Assembly: GCA_945861845.1 (NCBI GenBank) | Contig: CAMAWS010000059.1 | Span: forward strand, 1 to 11,102 | Direction: 5' to 3' | Length of the DNA stretch: 11,102 nucleotides | Source of the DNA: Candidatus Sulfopaludibacter sp. SbA3 | GTDB lineage: Bacteria > Acidobacteriota > Terriglobia > 20CM-2-55-15 | Shown: positions 7,087 to 11,102 of the stretch, piece by piece | Layout: each line of letters begins with the position of its first letter | Numbering within the stretch: the first letter of the stretch is position 1 | Notes under the pieces: generated by a model | The model's database searches: none | What the model saw: only the letters and a program-made list of their open reading frames with translations | Told to the model about the DNA's origin: nothing | Program-made: the position numbers and the translations under genes

Positions 7087-7986
7087 TCAATTCAGCCGGT
7101 CGCGGGCCAGCATAGCCGCCCCGATTACGCCCGCTTCAGGCCAGAGCTTTGATTGTACTATCGCGCAGTGGTCAAAAGAGGGACCGAACGCGCATTTCCG
7201 CGCTTCCCGGCGCGCCGGCGCGAGCAGCAGGCCGCCACTGGCCATAACCCCTCCGCCAATGGCAATCATGTCCGGATTAAATAAATTGATGAGATTCGAA
7301 CACGCAATTCCAAGATATTTACCCGTTTCCTCGAAGACTTCCAGCGCCCCGCGGTCGCCGCGGCGCGCGGCCTCGAATACCGCTTCGGACGTGCTTGGAG
7401 CATCAATCATTTTCTCACGCGCGGTGATCAGGATTCCCGTGGCGGACACGATGGTTTCAACACAGCCGCGGCTGCCGCAGGTGCAGGGGCGTCCATCTGG
7501 CTGTACCACGGTGTGTCCAAATTCAGCGGCATAGCCCAGGGCGCCTTCGAATACCTTGCCGTCGAGGATGAAACCCGATCCCAGGCCCGTCCCTACCGTT
7601 AAATGGACCATGTGCCGCGTGCCCTGGCCTGCCCCAATAAGAAACTCGCCATACGCGGCGGCATTCGCATCGTTTTGAGTAATCACTGGCACCTTGAGCT
7701 GGTCGGCCAACTCCGCCTCCAGGCTGACTTTCGTCAGGCAGGGAATGTTCGGTGATGTTTCAATTGTGCGTGTCTTTGAAGAACGCAGTCCGGGTACTCC
7801 GATGCCGACAGCCCCGATTCGAACGCTCTTTTGAAAGCCGCGAATCAGGCCGGTTAGCGTTGAAAGAAAGGCGTCCAGGTCATTGGCGACTGTCTGTATC
7901 CGGCCAGACTCGAGTATCCGGCCAGCGTCGTCGACGACGCCGGCTTTGATCGCCGTTCCCCCAATGTCGACGCCAATGTAGTACAT
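7087..7986 (-). CDS. ROK-family sugar kinase (glucokinase-like)
   Basis: A 299-residue cytoplasmic ATP-dependent kinase of the ROK family. The phosphate-binding loop GVDIGGTAIKAG (5-16) opens the protein. The catalytic aspartate is D106 in NDANAAAYGE, followed by the second ATP motif VGTGLGSG (131-138). The ROK zinc site is complete: EFGH with His158, and CTCGSRGCVE with Cys168, Cys170 and Cys175. The C-terminal nucleotide-binding part has NLINLFNPDMIAIGGGV. There is no N-terminal helix-turn-helix, so it is an enzyme and not a ROK repressor. Likely substrates are glucose, N-acetylglucosamine or N-acetylmannosamine; the sequence alone does not decide, so I give no symbol. It is the first gene of a two-gene unit with lepA. 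It has no Shine-Dalgarno, but an extended -10 lies 9 bases before ATG. Confidence 0.92.
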   Translation of the reverse strand: MYYIGVDIGGTAIKAGVVDDAGRILESGRIQTVANDLDAFLSTLTGLIRGFQKSVRIGAVGIGVPGLRSSKTRTIETSPNIPCLTKVSLEAELADQLKVPVITQNDANAAAYGEFLIGAGQGTRHMVHLTVGTGLGSGFILDGKVFEGALGYAAEFGHTVVQPDGRPCTCGSRGCVETIVSATGILITAREKMIDAPSTSEAVFEAARRGDRGALEVFEETGKYLGIACSNLINLFNPDMIAIGGGVMASGGLLLAPARREARKCAFGPSFDHCAIVQSKLWPEAGVIGAAMLARDRLN

Positions 7987-7995
7987 AAACGATTC

Positions 7996-8004
7996 AATAT
8001 AGCA
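7996..8004 (-). promoter_or_regulatory. Putative extended -10 promoter of the ROK-lepA unit
   Basis: On the minus strand TGCTATATT (8004-7996) is an extended -10 (TGn plus TATATT, 5 of 6 to consensus). No good -35 is seen at 16-18 bases. Nine bases separate it from the ATG at 7986, so the predicted mRNA would start about 3 bases before the start codon. Confidence 0.45.
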
Positions 8005-8047
8005 CGTGGCGGTACTTCCGATTTTGGGTCAGGCGGGCAGCGGCACG

Positions 8048-8133
8048 CTGTGGGCGCCGGGCTTCAGCCCCGTGAAAAATTCCAGGAGATTTCTGTTTGA
8101 TCCTGGCACGGGGCTGAAGCCCCGCGCCCACAG
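8048..8133. repeat. Palindromic hairpin repeat, copy 2 (inverted relative to copy 1)
   Basis: The 27-base arms 8048-8074 and 8107-8133 are complementary except for one C-C mismatch (8058/8123). An inner stem CCAGGA 8082-8087 with TCCTGG 8101-8106 leaves a 13-base loop, the same size as in copy 1. The stem has CTTCAG/CTGAAG where copy 1 has CTTTAG/CTAAAG, so both partners changed (C8065-G8116 against T5202-A5254). It lies 15 bases after the stop of the diheme cytochrome gene and 61 bases before the ROK start. Confidence 0.9.
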
Positions 8134-8148
8134 GTAGATTGAAAACGT

Positions 8149-8937
8149 CTACCGCGCCTGTCCCCGTACCCAGGCGGCCAGGGCCTGCCATTCCGGGTCG
8201 TCGCGCGAGACCCAGTGCTTGCCACCTGGGTGAAACGGGTCCCCACCGGCTTCGGCTGCGAGCGGCATCATTAAAAGCCTGCTGGCCAGCGGATCTCCGG
8301 AAACGACAAGGCGCTGCACAGCATCAAAGTTGCGGCGCGATTCTTCGTCGTTCCATGCGGTTCTCCCGGGAGGAAGCTTCTGCAACCTGAAGTTCGTGGT
8401 TTGCGAATGGCAGATCGAGCAGCGGGCCAGGCCTTCGCGTTTGGTGGTAAAGATCGGCTGAATGCGCGTTCTGAATACCTCGAAGTCGAGCGTGGCGGCC
8501 GCGGCAGAATTCGCTGTGGTTGCGGAGCCTGTCCGTACCCAGGCCGCAAGGGTTTGCCACTCGGGATCGGCCTGCGACTGCCAGTGTTTGCCGCCACCGT
8601 GAATGGGATCGCCTCCGGCTTCGGGCGCCAGCGGGTGCAGAAGAAGCTTGCTCTTGAGCGGATCGCCCGGCACGACAAGCTGTGTTACAGCCTCGAAGTT
8701 GAGGCGGGATTGTTCCTCGGTCCACGCCGGCTTATCGCCCGACACCGGCTGCAGCCGCAAACGGCTGACCACTTTCGTGTGACACATGAAACACGAGCCG
8801 CCCGGGCCATTGTTGGGCCGCATCCTGAGGAAAATCGGTTCCACCTGGGTTTTGTAAGTCTGGAAGTCCAGGGACTGTGCCGCCGCGGACGTTGTCTGCA
8901 GCAATGCGATGGTCAACACGAGAAGTGCGCGTTTCAT
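8149..8937 (-). CDS. Secreted protein with two duplicated haem-c (CXXCH) domains
   Basis: A 262-residue protein with a signal peptide (MKRALLVLTIALLQTTSAAA, cleavage near residue 20), so it should act in the periplasm. The mature part is a tandem duplication: domain 1 about 24-135 and domain 2 about 150-259. Each has a covalent haem motif (CFMCH at 49-53, CSICH at 173-177), then LVV-x-GDP, the block EAGGDP-x-H-x-GGKHW and a final PEWQ-x-LAAWVR. Two haems c are therefore expected; conserved His or Met residues in the GGDP/GGKHW block may be distal ligands, which is inference. Its role is probably electron transfer, as in small cytochrome-c-like domains of environmental bacteria; no redox partner enzyme is present here. 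It is transcribed divergently from the beta-propeller gene. It could alternatively be a stand-alone relative of Planctomycete-type cytochrome domains. Confidence 0.8.
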   Translation of the reverse strand: MKRALLVLTIALLQTTSAAAQSLDFQTYKTQVEPIFLRMRPNNGPGGSCFMCHTKVVSRLRLQPVSGDKPAWTEEQSRLNFEAVTQLVVPGDPLKSKLLLHPLAPEAGGDPIHGGGKHWQSQADPEWQTLAAWVRTGSATTANSAAAATLDFEVFRTRIQPIFTTKREGLARCSICHSQTTNFRLQKLPPGRTAWNDEESRRNFDAVQRLVVSGDPLASRLLMMPLAAEAGGDPFHPGGKHWVSRDDPEWQALAAWVRGQAR

Positions 8938-8945
8938 GAGTGGGC

Positions 8946-8974
8946 TTTATATCGCCGCATTCCGAAGCCGTCAA
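8946..8974 (-). promoter_or_regulatory. Putative sigma-70-type promoter of the diheme protein gene
   Basis: On the minus strand TTGACG (8974-8969) and TATAAA (8951-8946) are separated by exactly 17 bases, each 5 of 6 to consensus. Eight bases separate the -10 from the ATG at 8937, so transcription should start within about 2-3 bases of the start codon. No Shine-Dalgarno is present. Confidence 0.6.
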
Positions 8975-9025
8975 GCAAGTTGCAGTGGCAACATGCAATG
9001 GCGGGCGTCCCGCACAGCCGAGTTG

Positions 9026-9054
9026 TTGACTTCGATTCAACGTGCGAATACAGT
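9026..9054 (+). promoter_or_regulatory. Putative promoter of the beta-propeller gene
   Basis: TTGACT (9026-9031) and TACAGT (9049-9054) are spaced by 17 bases. A start near 9061 would give a leader of about 10 bases beginning with the GGAGG at 9061-9065. It lies back to back with the minus-strand promoter at 8946-8974 in the 133-base divergent gap. Confidence 0.4.
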
Positions 9055-9060
9055 GGCGCG

Positions 9061-9065
9061 GGAGG
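9061..9065 (+). promoter_or_regulatory. Shine-Dalgarno GGAGG that sets the propeller gene start
   Basis: GGAGG lies 5 bases before ATG 9071, and a signal peptide follows directly. The frame is open back to 8909, but the earlier part overlaps the divergent gene and its promoter and does not look like protein. Confidence 0.7.
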
Positions 9066-9070
9066 ATGCG

Positions 9071-10078
9071 ATGAGAACGAGACTGCTTCTGGCTATGGGT
9101 CTACTGGTGTTGCCGTTCACGGCGGGCATGGGTCAGGTCCGCATTATTCAAACGAATTCCGCGGGCGATAACATTCACCTGATCGATCCGGCGACAAACA
9201 AGGTAGTTGCCGAGATCAAAGGGATCGAGGTGAACCACGGCGCAGCAGCCGCTCCGGATGGAAGCCGTATATACGTGACCAATGAAGCGGACCACACGCT
9301 GGACGTCGTGGATGGGAAAACCCTCGGCGTGATCAAGAAGATCAATCTCGGCGGCCGCCCCAATAACCTGTCGATCGGCAATGACGGACGGCGAGTCTAT
9401 GTTGCCATCAGGGAAGCTCCCGGAACAGTCGACGTAATCGACACGGTTTCACTAGTGAAGGCGAAATCGCTTTCAACTCCCGGGGCCGTGCACAACACCT
9501 TCGTTACGCCCGATGGGAAATACATGATCGCCGGCTCCATCGACGGTCGAAGCCTGACGGTTTTCGATGCGAAGACCGAGAACGCGGAGTGGTCGTTGTA
9601 CTTCGATGCGGGTGTGCGGCCAATCGCATTCGAGCCGAATTCCAACGGCTCCACCCGGCGCATGTTCGTGCAGATCTCGGACTATCACGGTTTCTACATC
9701 GTTGACTTCGAGAAGAGGAAGGAAGTCGGCCGTGTCGTACTGCCCGATTTGCCGCCCGCCCAAAGGCATCTCGACGGGCTGCAGGGTTCTCCATCCCACG
9801 GCATCGGTGTTGCGCCCGATGGTAAGACGCTCTGGGTGAACAGCAAGATGAACAGCTACGTCTATGCCTACTCTTTGCCGGATCTGAAGCTCCTGGGCGG
9901 AGTCCACGTGGGAGACCATCCCGACTGGCTGACGTTCACGCCCGATAGCAAAAGAATCTACGTCGCCAACGCCGGATCCAATTCGACATCCGCCATCGAT
10001 ATCGCGACTCGAAAAGAAGTGGCGCGCATCCCGGTCGGACAAATTCCGAAACGGATCGTCACTGCAGTATTCAAGTAG
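9071..10078 (+). CDS. Secreted YVTN/YncE-like beta-propeller protein
   Basis: A 335-residue protein with a signal peptide (MRTRLLLAMGLLVLPFTAGM) and a mature part made of beta-propeller blades. Typical blade strings repeat about every 45 residues: PDGSRIYVTNEADHTLDVVD, then DGRRVYVAIREAPGTVDVID, PDGKYMIAG ... LTVFD, PDGKTLWVN ... YAYS and PDSKRIYVANAGSNS. This matches the YVTN/YncE family (seven-bladed, related to the lactonase/NHL fold). Such proteins are exported, and their ligands are mostly unknown; some bind DNA or act near metal or alcohol-oxidising systems. There is no haem or clear catalytic motif. The next gene starts 13 bases after the stop, so the two are probably co-transcribed. 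The diheme protein gene is divergent, which may point to a shared periplasmic role, but this is inference. Confidence 0.88.
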   Translation: MRTRLLLAMGLLVLPFTAGMGQVRIIQTNSAGDNIHLIDPATNKVVAEIKGIEVNHGAAAAPDGSRIYVTNEADHTLDVVDGKTLGVIKKINLGGRPNNLSIGNDGRRVYVAIREAPGTVDVIDTVSLVKAKSLSTPGAVHNTFVTPDGKYMIAGSIDGRSLTVFDAKTENAEWSLYFDAGVRPIAFEPNSNGSTRRMFVQISDYHGFYIVDFEKRKEVGRVVLPDLPPAQRHLDGLQGSPSHGIGVAPDGKTLWVNSKMNSYVYAYSLPDLKLLGGVHVGDHPDWLTFTPDSKRIYVANAGSNSTSAIDIATRKEVARIPVGQIPKRIVTAVFK

Positions 10079-10091
10079 GACAGCGAGGTTC

Positions 10092-11102
10092 ATGCCGCGG
10101 TTAGGGCCATGGCTCGGAGCTATTATCGGTTGCGTCCTTCTGGCGCCCATGTCCGGTTCGGCTCAGGCCCCGAGAATACTGGGACAAATGGCATCGGATT
10201 TCGACGGCGACGGAAAAGCGGAGCTCACCCTTTATCGACCTTCTACCGGGCAGTGGTTGCTCCAGAAATCGAGCACCAATTTCACAACATCCGTCTCCTA
10301 CCCGTGGGGCCTGAGCACAGACATTCCGGCGCCGGGAGATTTTGATGGCGACGGCAAGGCGGACATCGCCGTGTATCGACCCTCAAATGGGTTCTGGTAC
10401 ATCCAGCTGTCGAGCACCGGTAACACAACGTCGGTCTCCTACCGGTGGGGCGCGGGCACCGACATTCCGGTGCCGGCAGACTACGATGGCGACGGCAAGA
10501 CGGACCTGGCGGGGTACCGGCCCTCCACCGGCACCTGGAACATCCTGTGGTCGAGCAGTAACTACAAGCTGTTCGATTCCTTCCGGTGGGGGCTCAGCAC
10601 CGATCATCCTGAGCCGGGCGATTACGACGGTGACGGCAAGGCAGATATCGCAACCTATCGGCCGTCCACCGGGGTCTGGTACATCCTGAAGTCGAGCGCC
10701 AGCTTCGCACTGTCCGCCGCGTATACGTTGGGTCTCCGAACCGACATCCCGGTGCCAGCGGACTACGATGGTGATGGCAAAACGGATGTTGCCGTGTTTC
10801 GCCGGTCCACCGGGGCCTGGTGGATACTGCCATCGAGCCGGGATTTCACGGCGCCCTTCTCGTACGCGTGGGGGCTGGGCACCGATACCCCGGTGCCTGC
10901 GGATTTTGACGGGGACCGCAAGGCCGACATCGCGACATACCAACCGGAAACGGGGATATGGTCCATCCTGAAATCGAGTACGAACTTCACCGCGTCCGAC
11001 TCGTACAACTTTGGCCTGAATACGGACATCCCGATGAACGCAGCCGCTCTCCCCGCCGATCCAACGCGCGATGGCGATTACGATGGCGACGGGAAGACCG
11101 AT
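10092..11102 (+). CDS. Secreted FG-GAP/VCBS-type repeat protein (partial, 3' end missing)
   Basis: An open frame of 337 codons starts at ATG 10092 and leaves the window without a stop. GAGG at 10085-10088 is a close Shine-Dalgarno. Residues 1-24 are a signal peptide (IIGCVLLAPMSGSAQA; cleavage near SAQA). From residue 36 the protein is a perfect series of 47-residue units that begin D[FY]DGDGK[AT]D[ILV] and continue YRPSTG-x-W ... SS ... SY-x-WGL-x-TDIPVPA. Six full units and the start of a seventh are visible. The DxDGDGxxD loops resemble calcium-binding loops of FG-GAP/VCBS proteins. It is presumably an exported or surface beta-propeller or adhesin-like protein; function and C-terminal domains cannot be seen. 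It follows the YncE-like gene by 13 bases, probably as one operon. The cysteine in the signal (IIGCVLLAP) does not fit a normal lipobox, so lipoprotein status is doubtful. Confidence 0.85.
   Translation, partial: MPRLGPWLGAIIGCVLLAPMSGSAQAPRILGQMASDFDGDGKAELTLYRPSTGQWLLQKSSTNFTTSVSYPWGLSTDIPAPGDFDGDGKADIAVYRPSNGFWYIQLSSTGNTTSVSYRWGAGTDIPVPADYDGDGKTDLAGYRPSTGTWNILWSSSNYKLFDSFRWGLSTDHPEPGDYDGDGKADIATYRPSTGVWYILKSSASFALSAAYTLGLRTDIPVPADYDGDGKTDVAVFRRSTGAWWILPSSRDFTAPFSYAWGLGTDTPVPADFDGDRKADIATYQPETGIWSILKSSTNFTASDSYNFGLNTDIPMNAAALPADPTRDGDYDGDGKTD
10197..11102 (+). repeat. In-frame tandem repeat, 141-base period
   Basis: Units start at 10197, 10338, 10479, 10620, 10761 and 10902, exactly 141 bases (47 codons) apart. 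The seventh begins at 11076, 33 bases later than the period predicts because of an 11-residue insertion in the linker. Blocks such as GA(C/T)GG(C/T)GA(C/T)GGCAA and GGTGCC(G/A)GC are strongly shared at DNA level. Unit 6 has DGDRK in place of DGDGK. Confidence 0.9.

Noticed and set aside
3426..8133. Palindromic repeats read as a CRISPR array
   Set aside because: There are no regular repeat-spacer units; the elements are dispersed, long-armed hairpins of two types, and no cas gene is present.
8401..9171. Plus-strand open frame across the diheme gene and the divergent promoter
   Set aside because: It lies antisense to a gene with signal peptide and two CXXCH motifs, and out of frame with the start of the propeller gene.
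10383..10943. Minus-strand open frame opposite the FG-GAP repeats
   Set aside because: Its apparent repeats mirror the 141-base tandem repeat of the plus-strand gene. Only the plus frame has a signal peptide and the DxDGDGK pattern.

Overview
The window is chromosomal DNA of a GC-rich bacterium. Acidobacteriota (Bryobacteria or Vicinamibacteria type) is my best guess. This is inferred from style: exported c-type cytochrome domains, a Tat-exported MmgE/PrpD protein, long FG-GAP/VCBS-type repeat proteins, and large extragenic palindromes with GGGGCTTTAGCCCC-type cores. No rRNA or marker gene here settles it.

Left part (1-3603, + strand): the last codons of a gene that is probably pglZ, then a complete brxL, which is the usual end of a type 1 BREX phage-defence operon. 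After brxL comes a 277-base gap holding a degenerate, convergent ASCH-like coding remnant, then rlmF, the 23S rRNA m6A1618 methyltransferase. The 3' end of rlmF lies inside a 178-base inverted-repeat element.

Middle part (3647-8937, all - strand): a Tat-signal MmgE/PrpD-family protein; the pair ROK sugar kinase -> lepA (EF4), with only 3 bases between them; and a secreted protein made of two duplicated CXXCH haem-c domains. Two copies of an 83-86-base hairpin repeat lie 14-15 bases downstream of the lepA and cytochrome stop codons.

Right part (8938-11102): a divergent promoter region, then a secreted YVTN/YncE-like beta-propeller protein, followed after 13 bases by a secreted protein of 47-residue DxDGDGK repeats that runs off the window. 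The last two probably form one transcript. With the divergent haem protein, this right end is a cell-envelope or periplasmic locus.

The least ordinary signals are: (1) the palindromic repeat family, with a compensatory base-pair change between copies and consistent placement just after stop codons; (2) a palindrome that has supplied the C-terminus of RlmF; (3) three - strand genes with a -10 box only 8-11 bases before ATG and no Shine-Dalgarno, which suggests leaderless transcripts; and (4) a BrxL whose Lon-like domain lacks the Ser-Lys dyad. I did not find a clearly new multi-gene system; the defence system is a known type (BREX), seen only at its 3' end.
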